This document shows, piece by piece, positions 33,880-47,869 of a stretch of DNA of 64,000 nucleotides. Numbering within the stretch: the first letter of the stretch is position 1; each line of letters starts with the position of its first letter. The stretch comes from Epiperipatus broadwayi (taxonomy: Eukaryota > Onychophora > Udeonychophora > Euonychophora > Peripatidae), in assembly GCA_028023455.1 (NCBI GenBank), contig JAQFVV010006221.1:1618001-1682000 (forward strand). Direction: 5' to 3'. The notes beneath the pieces were generated by a model. It did not search any database. It saw only the letters and a program-made list of their open reading frames with translations, and had not been told where the DNA came from. Both the position numbers and the translations under genes were made by a program.

Positions 33880-34600
33880 TGTGATGTGATGTACTGTGGC
33901 TTCTCCTTTCTCAAAGTTGGGAATTTTTCAGCATCTATGCCCTAAGAAATCTGTTGGCCATCTTTCTTTCCCTTTCCATTTCCCACCCTAAGCTTTTCCC
34001 ATATTCTTCTTTATTCTGCTCCATCCCATTTCCACAAAATAATCTTTGGCAGCTCTACCGCCTTTATATCTAAATCCCCCATATCTTTTCCCAAACCCAG
34101 CATAAAAACCAAAAACCCACTTTCTGTATAATCACTTTGTTTATATTTATCTTTCCAAAAGTTCATTATTTGTACCCTTTCTGCTTATAAGTATTTACAT
34201 TCAATTAACAGATTCCTAATATTTTCTATGCCTTCTCTACATGACTTGCAGACTAAATCATCCATATTTTTCCATTTATGTGTATAATCCTTTGTTGCTA
34301 AAAATCCTGTTCAAGCCTTAAACAATAAATTACTTTCCTTGCTATTATCATAAATTGACTCATACCCAATATTCTGTTTACTTATATATATATATGAGTA
34401 CGCTTGTTTGGAGGTCTTGGTAAAGCTCCATCTATTGATCATTAATACAAGCAATAGCAGGTTTTTACATATATAAAACTTGTTTTTGTTTTTCATATAT
34501 ATATATATATCGTAATGGAATAGGGAATAAGAGTTTGAGTGGGGTCGTGGCAAATCACCATCAATCCCAAATATTAATATCAAAAAAATATATAAGCAAT
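33880..34600 (-). mobile_element. LINE 3' remnant (zinc-tail region)
   Basis: The reverse complement aligns with 4560-5000. The minus-strand reading gives DLVCKSCREGIENIRNLLIE, CKYL, then LVFMLGLGKDMGDLDIKAVE and LPKIILWKWDGAE with few stops. This is better preserved than the 4.6-kb copy. It fits the C-terminal zinc-binding tail of a LINE RT. Confidence 0.6.
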
Positions 34601-37600
34601 TTTATCTATTAAAGATTTTATATATTCAAAAAGAGCATGAGATCAGAAATCTTTGAAAAGATCAGCCAGCTAGATCAGAAGAGATCAATTAATTAACTCC
34701 TTACAGCAACTAAAAGCATAATTGTAAATTCACCATATATCAACCAGCATCATCAATATAAAAGTAAAAATCAGTATAAATAATACTCAAAAGAAATCAT
34801 TCCATCAATCAAACTACATCAACAGTCAATCTTGTAATTGGATTTGAATAATAAAAAATATAAATCAACAGTCAATGTGGTGACTGGATTGCAAATGGGT
34901 CTTCTGTAGACCAGGCTAACTATTTACCCCTGACTAGCTTGTAGCAGATGATTGATACCCTTAATGTGGATGTACCACTTAAGCGCTAAGCTATCAGAAT
35001 ACATAATAAAAACAATAATGCTGGGACATTAAAACATGCTGATCATCATTAATGCTCTGGACACTTAGTACCATTAATGTAATGGCCAACTATAAACTTA
35101 ATTTCTAATAAACTAAACTAGATAAAATGTAGTGCAGGGGTTTTAAAGAATATAATCTTATATTCTAACCAGGATGATGATTGATCATCACTGGATACCC
35201 CTTAAGCACTAAATATACACCCCCATTTATATATTTAGCTGTTATACTCAAATCTAATTCAGAAAAACACAAGCTCTATAACTGTTATGGTGACTAGGAG
35301 ATGATGTAATAAAATTTTTAACACCTGAATACAAGTTTATTAACAACAAAAAAATGAAGTTAAGGACTTTAGAATAAGACTATACACATATCAATTAAAT
35401 CTTCTGATTTTGATTAACATACAATAAATAAAACTCACATTTGTGATTTACAATATTCAAGTTATTATAATGATCTACAATGCCTCATAATGAGTTTACT
35501 TAAATGCATATATATATATATTCACAGAGATGTGCATTTTATAATATACAAGAAATACATTTCAATTGACATCTAATAAAATTTAAAAAATGACTAAAAT
35601 TTTAAATATGATTTCTACTTGATACTCATTGATATTGATGCAGTTGAGCTTCATGGTTCTTCATACTCATCAATTACTAACCCATGTTTGAACCTTATGC
35701 TTCCTCCTGCTCCTATATTAATGTATATTTATTTTATATATATGTTTGAGATGTGCCCCTAAAAGATTATAAAATTTAGCTCTTAATATTTTTTACTATT
35801 TATTATTAATTCTTTTATTAAAATCAAAATATATTAGGTGCAGCTCAGAAATATATATATAATGGAAGCAATTACTAACACTATATTAATTTTACCAATA
35901 TTGTTTTTAAGTTCATAAAAAAAATAACTTTTGTTTAAATTTGTTAAAAACTATATTTTTCTTTTAAAAATCCAAGATGAAGAATGCAACTGTTAATTGT
36001 CCAAAAATAACTAAAAGGATGAAGATTTTATATTATCTAATTTTGGGAAAGGATGTTTAATTAAAATGGATTGAAAGTAAAAAGGGAAATTGAATTAAAA
36101 AGTTATACTTTTGCCATTAACATTTTTTAGCAAATCTATTTCTACTCTGGAAATGGATTTGAATATATTTTTGGATAAATTATCTAACAGTTGCATCTCC
36201 AAAACAATAGGTGAAGGAAATGAAATTAAAAAAAGAAACACTAAAAGCATTCCTCACATACCTGAGGGCTGTATATAATGGGCTGATTTTTGACTACCGG
36301 GGAGAGAACTAAAGCTGTTGCTAAAGGATTCCATGTTTTTTTTCAAAATGTTGGACAAGTAGAAACAACTAATCACCTTCCTTGCCTTTGTGGGTCAATC
36401 TCACCTTGAAAATAATCATCTTACTGAAGCCCCAAAATATGATCTAAGAATGGAGGACTAATGGAAACTTGCTAGTAAAATGATTTCAATCCTGTTAATT
36501 TTGCCATGCTGGAGCTGAACTCTTAACCTGAACCCTTTAATATAGCAAAATAATTAACCTAAGAACTGCTTATGAACTTTACATTTTATTCTTTCTAAAT
36601 TAATCTCCACCTCAACTCTCCAGATTTCATTTTAAATTGTTAAATTTAATGTTTTTTTCTTTTGTATTAATTATTAACTGTATTTGCTCTTATACTATTA
36701 ATTTTCTTTTATACATAAAGTCTGCTATTATTTCTTTAATCTTGATGCAGTTCCTTTCTTCATTTTAAATTGTTGTATTTTATTATTTTTACGTTGCCAA
36801 TCTAAACAATCTTGTGAGCCTAATATATATAGTTATTTTTTCCCATCTACTTAGACCTCTATGAGTCGAGGTTAATAAAACCCCTCTCTTTTGAATTAGA
36901 TTTACATATTTTCTGAATTAATATGCTCACCAGATTGTTTCCCAGGTTAATCTAATTACATGATTTTCTTAAAATGTTTTTACAAGAAAGATATATATTC
37001 TTTATATATTATTTTTAAATTACCAAAAAATTAAACGCTATCAAATATATTTTTTATGTCATGCATTTAATTCTGAAAAGGTGTTTGTGCTTTATAAAAA
37101 TAAATATTATTGTTTTTATTTTATCTGTATTATAATGCTATACTCTTAATATTTCAAAGATTTGATTATTCTCAACTTATAAAATTTGCGAGAGTGGGAT
37201 TTCAGTCTGTGAAATAACAAGGAAGGGTGGGGGGGGGATAATTTTTAAAACTTTTTTGTACGAATTAAATCTTTCCCATATATATATATATATATTACAT
37301 AGCATAGTGTTAATTGCCTAAATTATAGCATTTGAGTGAGGTTCATGTGTTCTAAAATAGTGATTTCCATTTCATGTCATTAAAGACAGTGTTATGTTGC
37401 ATTGCTGATATAAGACTTCATTTATTAAATATTATGTGCTTCTAACTTAGAGGGTTATGATAAAGTCAGACCCATAAACTTTCTTCATGTCCTATCCTGC
37501 AGGTAGTTGAATTTCCAGGGATCATTTTTGTATAACAGGCTTCTCATGTCGGTCACCCAGAGAACCCTAGAATCAGGATTCTTAGCCACTTTGTTTTCTT

Positions 37601-38610
37601 CATTATGAAGCATGACATTACTTCGGATTCTTCTGCCTTTATATCAGCCCCATTGCTTTTCCCATTGATATTAATTTATTTATTTAATGACCTCATTTCA
37701 ATGCCGTAATCATAAACTTATGCTTTGCTTATGTATATATGTCTTTCCAATAATAGTCATTAGTTTAATTAATAATATTGTTTTTTCTTATGTTTTGTAA
37801 AATCCCACCAATCGTAATCGATCCCATTTAGTTAAGAGTATACATATTGTTAAAAAACAAAGCATTCTTTTCTTTTTAAAGTTTGAATTTAAATAGTAGT
37901 TAAAATTATTATGTTCACTAAGAAAAGATATTTGATTTAAATGTATATTATTTCACTAAATTTTCACAAATGTGGTACTCCATGATTAAACCATTTTTAA
38001 AATATATTTTTGATTTTCATGACTGAAACGGTGTGAAAATAGTTTGATAATATATATAATGATTCCTAGAATGCTTCATAATTTTGTATGCTCATCATCA
38101 CCTTTCAGAGCCACCACTAAAGTGTTAATTTAAAAATTATGTGTTTTTTTTTGCAATCAAATGATTGGCACCTTAATCCAACCCACCAAATATATTTATT
38201 GACGTATAATATGTAATTTATTCATAAGAGCATTCAAACAAATATATAAGTAATTTACTGTTCATTAAATGTTTTATTAAATATTTTATTATTATTCAAG
38301 CCATTTATGTAGTTCAAATTATCTTCTCTTTGCTTCCATACATTCTAACATATATCTGCATTCTTGTTAAATATATCTCATTGTCTCTTCCACTCTTCTA
38401 GTGGGCCAGACTTAATAATTAACTCTCATGTGCCATCATTGTTATGTTATTCATTAGGTGTTCGACCTGGTGCTTGTGGAATGGGTTCAAATCTAGGTTG
38501 GTCCCTGATCTAAATCTTGGACTTGACTGGGTTTGAAGTACGTTTCATTGAGTTCCAGCTCATGTTAGATGGATCAACATATTTTGACCAGTACAATATA
38601 TATATATATA
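34601..38610. other. Long non-coding stretch, short SINE-like traces
   Basis: AT-rich, with (TA)n runs at 35507, 37279 and elsewhere. Weak B-box-like phrases occur near 36515 (minus) and 38488 (plus, 'GGGTTCAAATCTAGG'). The latter recurs as 'GGGTTTAAATCTAGG' near 43381, suggesting an old tRNA-related repeat. No gene seen. Confidence 0.4.
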
Positions 38611-38639
38611 TTGTAACGATATATAAATATGTCGTTACA
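38611..38639. repeat. Short inverted repeat TGTAACGA...TCGTTACA
   Basis: TGTAACGA and TCGTTACA flank a 12-bp AT core. The same design (TGTAAC...GTTACA) opens the long repeats at 50310 and 55147, so this may be the edge of another LTR. Confidence 0.5.
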
Positions 38640-38959
38640 TTAAATTGAAATAAAAACTTTTAAGTTCGCATATAAAAATAAGTGTATTAAAAAGAAAAAA
38701 AAAACTAAACGCTAAAATTAAAATGTTTGTTAAACATATACATTCGCACAGATGCCAAACTTTAAAAATATTTTTTTTAAAAAAACAAATAAATAAGTAT
38801 TTGAACGTACTTTTTTATAAAAAAAAAAGTACAAGATTTAAAAATAAAAACAGGTATTAATTAATTCTTGTAATCTGTAAATGGAAATGATTGTTTATAA
38901 ATTGTTTGAAAAGCAAGCTAGCCTTGGGCTCTTGTATAATTAAAATGATCTGATGAAAG

Positions 38960-39283
38960 ATAGATAAGAGGAAAAGAGAAATTAGCTTGACCAATGGAAA
39001 CACTAAGCCTTGGCTCGGACCCTAACGAAAGTGATGGATTAGTGACGTTTTGTTGATTGAATCCATGTGGATTAATATAAAAAGGGAAATACAGTTTTTT
39101 CGGGAGTTCCAGCGTTGTGTGTTTGAGAGTTGTGGTAGGACGCACATACCACACTCTCTATTTAAAAAAGAAAAAGGAAAAGACTGTGATACCTTGAACC
39201 AGCTATTGCCATCTCCAGAACATTATCTTCCAATGGAGGCATCACAGGAATTAAAAACAGGAACCTGGACTCTTCTACCATAA
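38960..39283 (+). promoter_or_regulatory. Promoter-like region and 77-codon ORF
   Basis: GACCAATGG at about 38989 (CCAAT-like) and 'AATATAAAAAGGG' at 39075 (TATA-like) precede a GC-richer stretch. An ORF 39050-39283 overlaps both (SCGRTHIPHSLFKKEKGKD in the middle). The opposite strand is also open (38918-39154). It may be the U3-R part of a solo LTR beginning at 38611. The ORF has no recognisable domain and may be chance. Confidence 0.35.
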
Positions 39284-39629
39284 GCTATATGAAATGAACA
39301 GTTATTAAAATCAATTAAGAAATTTCATCAAGTTTTATAAATTGATAAACAAGCCAACTTAAATGTTAAAAACAGACTCTTATCTGACTTTTGTAAGTTT
39401 TTAAATCAAATTAATAATGTTTAATTTTATATGTTTTCCGATTGATAAAAATCATTTCCATTTTTTTTTCTCTTATTGTATAAATTATTTGTTGTTTAAA
39501 TTTTAAATGATGAAATTTAAGGTTGGGTATAGACGTTGCATAGATTCGTTAGCGGTTGATAATGTTGTGGTTTTCACATTCGATTAGAATATATGTCAAC
39601 GATATCACTGCAAGCATCTTACGATGAAT
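39284..39629. other. Non-coding, nothing recognised
   Basis: No supported feature. Confidence 0.4.
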
Positions 39630-39716
39630 GCTAATTTTTTTTTTTTTTTTTCCATGAGAAGTTTTTTTTTATTTTTTTTTTTTTTTTTTTTTGTTTTTTT
39701 TTTTGTGGGTTTTTTT
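39630..39716. repeat. Poly(T)-rich tract
   Basis: Almost pure T over about 85 bp with a few interruptions, followed by GTGGG. It could be the A-tail of a minus-strand retroelement or a simple low-complexity tract. Confidence 0.8.
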
Positions 39717-42700
39717 GGAGTGGGAGTTGTGCAGCTGTACTCTTCTCAATAATAAAAAAAAAATTTTAAAAAATATTTTTGCGGACCAATATAAAATTAA
39801 TATTTATGGGGGGGGGGGAATGGCTATATAGTTTTTTAAAGTTATATTAAGGGAGGGTAATCTTAGGTTATTCGTTTCGTAGTTGAATTGGCTCAATGGA
39901 TTGGATATATTTGTGTAATTAGTAGATGTAGTATGAGATCCGCTTTGGGCAGGATTGCATATATATGCCACACACCTTCTGTTTGCCTATGGATGGGTTT
40001 GTAAGTCGGCAGAAGACCGCAGTCCATTCCTATGGAGTTTTTTGTTTATTGTTCTACTCACCAACAGATGTCACATTCCTGTTGGTGGAGAGACCATGTC
40101 TTCTCTAATCTACTTACTGATCAGATGTACTTTCCTGACAGTATAGTATTTTGTGTTGTCGTATCATGCTACATTGAATACATGAATGTATCAGATGGAT
40201 TGGCGTCAGTTGATTACGAAATTTGTTGCCTAAGGTTAAATCAGGGAAGAATATTTTCTTTTCAAATGCAGATCTATGTAGTCTATTCATACTTGACTAT
40301 CTAAATAAAATATTAAACTCATTGAAACTTAGTTAAATGTAAAATTAAAAGATTAATAGAAAAATCTAAAATGTTGAATTTATTCCTCAAAATTTAAATG
40401 TTATTTTATATGTGCGTAAATAAATATTTTTATGTGTTAATTTCTGGCAGTGGCTTTTATTTATTGATATTTAAGATATAAATTAAGATATAGATTTTTA
40501 TCTCTGCGTCTTCGCTGAGCTAGTGACTTGGGCTAACGATCGGAATATTTAAATAAAGTGGAATCTTAACAGCGTGTATCTGCCTACTCTATAAATTTTT
40601 CTAGGCTCAAATGCCTAGATGGTGCCCTGGTAGTTGCAGATATTGTTTTTGTGGTTAGATTCGATCTTCACTTTCATTTCGATCGTTATAATATATATAT
40701 ATATTGAAGCAGTGCATATCTATCTGTATATATACTCACTTCATGCACTGTGTTTGAACCTATCTCCCAGTATCAAAAAGAGTTATTAATAATATCATCC
40801 CACATACAAAGTATAGGTGCATGTGTGTGGGCAATTATGGTAAGTAAATGGTTAAAGTAAAATGTACTTCATAATCAGACTTAGCAATCTCAGTTAAATG
40901 AATTTAAGTGATTTATTAGAAAAGTTTCAGCTAAGTTTAGAGTGTTTTAAAACCATTAGAAGCACTTGCAAATATTAAAAATTAAATATACAATAGGAGA
41001 GTGGTCCAAAATGCATTAAGTAAAGTAACCTGCATACTGTGTCCCTAGAGCTATACAAAAGTAGTTACAGTTTATCACCTTGAAGAGGAAATACATTGTA
41101 CAAAGAAAGTACGAATACAATACATAGCCGGACAGAGTGGCAACAAAATGGAAGAGATACACTTAAGGAACATTGGCAATTAACTTTCGAGAACATGTTG
41201 GAGGCAAAAATGTAAAAATATAAGGGAAGAAATCCCATTGTTAGATATATATCAAGATATATAGTTACAAGCATATAAAGTGAAATCTTAATCTAATAAC
41301 TTCTAAATGAGAGTACCATATTATTGAAAAAATAGCAATAAAATATTGAAAACTTAGTGAAAGAACTTTATCATAATACATAAAATTTTATCTTTCACAA
41401 TGTGCGCTGTACCTGAAAGAATGACTGAGTAAGTGGTGTCAGTTTTTCCGGGTCATAAGGCCTGGGAGTCGGGCATCCTAGTTGTTCCAGATTAATATGT
41501 AAATAGAGAGATTGTCCTCATCGCTACCACTTGTTATTCCTCATGAATTTTCTCATCCATCATTAAGAAGTCAACTAGAATGTCAATAAACATTTACTAA
41601 TGTATTTTATTTTTTAAATTGTAACTAAATCTATCAGTCTTGCTTGGTCTTAACCTAAATAAATTTTAGCTTAATTGACCTTGGTAAAATATTTTTCTTG
41701 ATCTTAATATTTAATATGTAATTTATTATTTTATCCATTTAAGCTAGTTGCTAATTCAGTTATCCTGCTGTAATTATATTTGTTTTGTTATATGTGTAAT
41801 TATTCTACTTTACATGATGGAGAGATCTATAATTAATTAAAAAATCTTGTTTATGCTCCTTTCGGATTCTATCCAGATCTCCAGGGACCATCCAAGTCAG
41901 AGAGGTGCCAAAGTATTTATAATGCTAAGAGTTATAAATAAAATCAATAAGTGAAGTACGTGAGTAATGCATGTGATCTAAAATAGATCCCCCTGTCATG
42001 AAAAGTTATAACTAAGTTATTTTGTATCAATTTTGTATAAAATGATGAATCATAGTTCATATAAATTAACTCACAAAGTGCCATAATTATATATCTTCAG
42101 TAACAATGTTTTAAGTAGCTAATCTGTCAACTAACTAAATTATAATCTGTTTATCTATATATGTAATACGTTCTTAATAAATAATGAAGTCATAAATAAA
42201 CTTATTTCGCTGAAGGTATGATAAAGAAATATATGCTGAATATAAAATGAAAACAATCCTCACCTATTTAGTAAAATATATATGTTTAATGTTATTGAGG
42301 ATAAACCTTAAGATATCTGAAATGTTAATGTTAAATAACCTGTTATTTGCAATTGTCCGCCCATGGTAAATATATAATGCATTACTTATTTCTCACAGCT
42401 ATATTCACTCTCTATTTTAAATGCTTGTGTGGGTTTAAGTTTCATATAGTTATTATTGTCGAGTGGCAACCATACGTGAATTATTCTTTTCTATTAATAA
42501 GCCAATGGACTGTATTCGAGTCCTATAACTATTCTGGACTGATTCACTTGGCTAATCTTACTCCAAATTATATATGTTATGCATGGTCTTCCTTTATATG
42601 TCTGTCCAAGGTGACAGTAGGGTCATCTGTCAGTCTGGTATCCAGGAGCTCAATCTTCTGACATACCCCGGTCCAGCTTCTGCAGACATTGGAGAGTTGC

Positions 42701-45119
42701 TGTGACTCCAAATCCTGGATATAACTCTTGATCTCCAGAATTCAAGGTGCTTTAGGTTAGAAGCAGATATACCTCTGCAGCCTAAGTCTTGAACCTATTC
42801 CAACCACTGCCTTTATCTCTTAAGGGAATACACTTTATTTTAGCTTTAGCCTCTGTAAAAGAGTCTGTAACCTTTCCATAAGTAACTCATATTTGTTTAG
42901 TTGTTAAATCTCCATATGAATTCCAACTGACCAAGTTCAAACCCAACACAAGATAGCTAAATAAATGCTTGATTGAACCACATTTGATAGTATGGATGGC
43001 CAGTCATTATCTTGATAGTATATTAAAGCACTGTATATTTATGCAACCATCATTATTCATCATGTGATAACTGGCAACTAATCTATTTATAACCACCATT
43101 TATGAATGTTTATATTAATAAATAATTAACTGTAATCCAATCGCTAGTGTTCATCTGATAAATATTTAATCGCACACTTTATTTATATATGTACCTATAA
43201 TTTGTGCTTGAGGTCCAATGCACACCCTGGGAGTGAACATCAGTATAGTTTATAGTTAGATAAGGAACCCTGAGATAGAGCACCCATGTTCGATTCAATG
43301 AGTTAAGCTGTGGCATATAGGAGAGTGAGTGGTTACTGTCAAAGATGTTAACTGCAGTGAGGAGATGAGGAAGGTCGATGGGTTTAAATCTAGGACAGAG
43401 GCAACTCTGTACCAGATGGTTGATATCCTGACTTGATATTTTTATCTTGTTGACTAGTTATACAAATTTGACTAATACAATATATATATATGCACACAGA
43501 GTGCAGTACAATTTAAAATGGACATATTTGAATTGACATTTAATGATAAAAAAAATTAAATTTTACATTTGACCCTCAATGATATATATACACATGTACA
43601 TGTGTAAGCATGTAATTTCTGAACATATTTAAATTGCCCTACAATAATACATGATTGAACTTTTTAACTTACTATATGGTGGTTTACATATAACACACAC
43701 ATATATGCGCACAGCCATTCATTTTACTATTACATGAATATGTTTAAATTTGTCAAAAGAATAGAATTATTTTTTATACCACATAATTAATATATATGTT
43801 TCTGCACATGGAAATGTAGATGCACATTGACATTGATATCATATTTTAATTTAACACAATAAAATTGTTAAAGATTATTTTGCAATGAATTCTTTTTGCT
43901 GAATATGATCTTTTTTCTTGAAAAGTAAATACTATCAAATTTTTGACAGTTTATAAAAGTTTTCCTTCTGTTTTGACAGATTACTGTAAAAGGATGAATT
44001 AAATAAACATTTTTATTACTAAAACAATTTCTTTAAAATATATATACATATATCAAATCGTCTGTCCCTTTTTTTAGACATATGAATCTAATAAATTATT
44101 CATTTGTTTTACTTTAAGTTAAAAGTCATTTAAAGGATTTTGAATTAACTCACCAGCTATATATATGGTTATCTAAGCTACTCTGCATATTGCTGAAATA
44201 GAATACACATAATTAATTCTTCATCCACTGATGGTTTCTCTGGGTGAGCTGGTAGATTGGCTTCTTATCATTGAAATAGATATTATCAGGTAAGGGTTGT
44301 TCTGCAGATAATTCCACTTTGACTTCAGGCAAGCTAACTGTTTTGCCCTCATTGTAATGACTCAGAAGTTAACCTGGACTTCAGGTAAATCAAAAGTCCT
44401 CTGAAAGTGAACTAGTAGCAGCTCAGCTCCTGGATCTACTGTCTTGCCTTCAGCAACATCTCCTCCATGGTAGCTATTTATATAGCTCTGGAAACCATTT
44501 CTTCTGGCCAGCTAAAAACAACTACGGCAAATTTCAATAACCTGCAACAAAATATTATAACCAACTACTGCAGCTAGCTGTTTCTCAAAAATATTAAAAC
44601 CCAACTTTGCAGCTGGCCAATTTGGCCACTGCTTCTGAAAATATTAAAACCCAACTGAACTGATATTTTTATCAGCTCTTTTTTATAAGAGTTGGTCTTG
44701 GATTGGAAAGGTGACAAAAACACTAAATTAAAAATTGTTTTATCTTTTCAAAAAGATCTAATCCTTTCAAAAGCAAGTTTGAAGTTTTATCAAAGTATGA
44801 TATACAAAGATTTTTAAAAATAGATAATTTACCAATTAATTAAAAGATTTCAAAAATACCACATTTATTTTTGAATTTCAAAATCAGAATAATAATAATA
44901 ATAGAATTTTATTATAATTTATAAATTCTGTTTTAAATTCAAAGTTATTTAACCCTTTATTTATTATTTTTATTCCAGGAAATGTAGAAAAATATCTACA
45001 AAAATTTATGTCTGTGTTTATTTCTACTTTTTTTTACTTTATATATATGTGTATGTGTATGTGTGCGCACACAACTGTTGCTGTGCCTATGTAACCCAAC
45101 CAATTACAATATATTTAAA
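39717..45119. other. Long non-coding stretch, minor repeats
   Basis: No gene recognised. Small items: a G run at 39809-39818; a SINE-like phrase near 40520-40690 that shares 'GGAATATTTAAATAAAGTG' with the 22-kb SINE tail; a tRNA-like 'TGTTCGATTCAATG' at 43288; a GC-richer patch at 44220-44660 with a local repeat 'AAAATATTAAAACCCAACT' (about 44588 and 44638). The ORFs at 39955-40304 and 42347-42661 show no domain. Confidence 0.4.
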
Positions 45120-45480
45120 CTCTTTTTACTCTTCATACTAGTTCTCCATCTCTCCAACTCTCTATTCTTCTATCCCATTCTTTGTCACCATAATACTCAA
45201 TAATTATCCTAACACAGTCATCCCACCTTTTGTATAAGTATATTGACATAAAGTCTTTATCCAAATCTTCTGCATACCATACTATCTTTCTTGCTCCATC
45301 TTGTTGCCTCTTCTTTACTCATAGCCTAATTAAATACTAAATGGCAATCTCCTGAACATTTTCATTTTGCTTTTTTTTCTCTTATATAAAAACTTGACCA
45401 TCCCATTTCTCCTTGAATTGCCTGTTTTTCCATCCATACATCTGCATCTAATACATGTCTTCCTACTTTTCTTTATCCTT
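45120..45480 (-). pseudogene. LINE post-RT remnant
   Basis: Minus strand near 45395-45440 reads LDADVWMEKQAIQGEMGWSS FYIREKKSKM (split here), the 'n.ai.gEmGw.sf..Re.k.K' block found behind LINE reverse transcriptases. It continues after a frameshift as ARKIVWYAEDLDKDFMSIYL and DCVRIIIEYYGDKEWDRRIE. It belongs with the 23.5-kb and 31-kb remnants by type. Confidence 0.5.
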
Positions 45481-46799
45481 TTTTAAAGTAATCTAACACC
45501 CCTTTACTAACACACATGTAAATACCATAAGTTAACCCTGCTACTGCCACTCCCATACAATTCTAGCTACATCATATTTTTTATACGAAATGCTTGATTA
45601 CTTCATCAGTCCCTTTCTTTTCTTTGCTTCATTTATCAATTTTTTCTCCCATTCATTCAAGCAATTTTTCTGTTTACTTAAGATGATTTCCAAATAGTTA
45701 TACCTACTTACCACATTTAACTTTATTTTCCCCGATATTCTCAGTTCCATGATGTCATCAAATGGGTTAAATGTGAATTAGAAAAATAAAATTTTATTCC
45801 AAATTTTTACTTTTGTTTATTTATTTTGTGATAGGTCTCAATGTATAAATATTTTTAATTTCAAATGAAAAGTTTTCTTTCGTTAAGCCATTAAAATACT
45901 ACACATAAACCTTCTGATATCTTTTTGATTAATAATTTTATTTTAGACCTTCATTAAAAATATTAATTTTTATTTTTTAAGAAATTTTTATTATTTTTTA
46001 AAATTAAAATAATTCATTTTAATGGCCTTAATGATTTATTGAAACTGGTGAGTTTTCTTGCTTAAGGTTCATGGACCATGGTTTTACTTTTGAAATCCCC
46101 AGAAGCTAGAAATTCCTTTGAATTCCTGAGCAATAAATCAGTTGATTATCTTTTCATTAATCAAATTAATTTTAATTTACAAAAGAAATGATTCAACTAA
46201 CCTTTGCATAATCATAAAAGCTACTGTAGTTAAATTAAAATTTTATTAGATATGTTATACTATTTATATGATGGATAGCTGTGTTTTTTAAAAAAAAACA
46301 ATTGAAATAAATTTAAAATTTTTATAAATAAACATTGTATTTATAAATTTATTTATTTTCAAATTTTGTTAAAAAAAAAAACATACAAATTTGCTCTATA
46401 TTTTTTATCATTAATTCATATGATTGTTAACTCAAAAATAAATATATGTAATTGCTGTGTATGCTTGTATACACGTATATATTTTCTTTATTAAAGGATA
46501 TATAACAGTGTGTGTACAAGCTGTTAAAAATTCTTTTCTGGAATATTTTAGCATATTATTATTTATACAGAAAGGAAATAAAGGTTACTGAAAATAGCAA
46601 TAAGCTAATTTACATGTTAAGAAAAAAAACTTTATGCAGATTAGTCAAACTGATAAAAGAAAGTCTACAGAAGAATGACGTCATGTGAGAAGTGAAACAG
46701 TAAGAACAAAAGTAAAATAGTAAAAAGTCAAACTAGTAATATGAAGTTCTGATATCAATAAAGAAAATTTTAGTCAAGAATTTATTTGGACTATCTCTG
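45481..46799. other. Non-coding, nothing recognised
   Basis: AT-rich, with no supported feature. Confidence 0.4.
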
Positions 46800-47400
46800 A
46801 TATAATGTGTGTTAGCAGTAAGATATTTACAGAAAATCTGTTTCACATGTATGTGGTCACGTGTATCGGTTGTATAAGATAGTTGTAGGGAGTTTGAAAG
46901 TCTGACTTCAAGTCCCTTATAATTACATTAAGTTTAGTATAGAGAATATACATATATTTAAATATTACCCATTCAGCCTATATTCTGTCCATCATTCTTC
47001 TTTATATTTAAATGGCCATATTAAGGTCCTATATGTGAGAAGTCAAACTGACTTAAGATCAACATAGGTATGACAATAATATTGGCATCAGCAAGGGCTT
47101 TGAGTGTTACATCCTTGGATTTTCAATGATATGGAATGGCTGAAGAGTTGGTGGGTGAAGAAGATTTAAGCTTTTCCATTGAAGTTTGAAGATTTGCTAT
47201 CTTAATTTAAACTGAGCACTGATTGTATATATGTGTGGGATATGGTGATTTGGACCAACTACTGAATGCTGGTTCACCACAAAATACAGATATTGGAGTT
47301 CTTTTTTTTCACAAATATGTAGTAATAGATAGAGTAGATAGTTGTAGGGAGCTTGAAAGTGTGAGTTCAAGTCCCTTATAATAAGAATTGTAGAGTCATA
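46800..47400 (+). mobile_element. Family B ribozyme repeat, two sense units, degenerate
   Basis: The unit tail 'TTGAAAGT(C/G)TGA(C/G)TTCAAGTCCC' occurs at 46893 and 47353 (period 460). The second unit shows 'TGCTATCTTAATTTAAACTG', 'GATTTGGACCAA', a damaged core (CTACTGA, stem II TGCTGG..., CAAAAT) and 'ATATTGGAG'. The ribozyme is no longer plausible here. The tail has a B-box-like 'GAGTTCAAGTCCC', hinting at a tRNA-related part. Confidence 0.65.
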
Positions 47401-47496
47401 AACTACAGAAATAGAGACTTTATATATGTTAATCTCTAAGGAGTTTATGAACTTTGAAGAGATCTAAATGATCTTATATTCAAGTAGCAAATTAGC

Positions 47497-47547
47497 AAGT
47501 TGAACTACTACTACTACTATTACTATTACTACTACTACTACTACTAT

Positions 47548-47603
<56 letters not shown>

Positions 47604-47627
47604 ATTATTATTATTATTATTATTATT
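47497..47627 (+). repeat. (TAC)n then (TTA)n microsatellite
   Basis: About 105 bp of ACT/TAC units with a few TAT variants run into TTA repeats. Confidence 0.95.
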
Positions 47628-47869
47628 TAATCTCTTCCAATTTATGGCCTCGTAGTACTTCCATTGGTTTTTTTTATGGAACTTTGGCTAATTCTTTAAA
47701 ACTTTAGTGGTATTTATTCATTTTCTTTAATTTCTTATTTTCTTTATTCACTATACTTGCTTACATTTTTCTTTACTTGATTTCATTTATTTATTTGTTT
47801 TGATTTATTTTTGTTTTGGTATGATAGGGCTTTCTTAATTTTGCTCTGTTTATAGGGCTTTCTTGTTTT

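Noticed and set aside
35640-35690. Hammerhead-like TTGATGA...GAAG on the minus strand
   Set aside because: The first core base and the GAAA are both altered and no stem I partner is visible.
39955-40304. Overlapping ORFs of 63 and 90 codons as a gene
   Set aside because: No domain, no splice or conservation signal, and two frames open over the same DNA; probably chance or repeat-derived.
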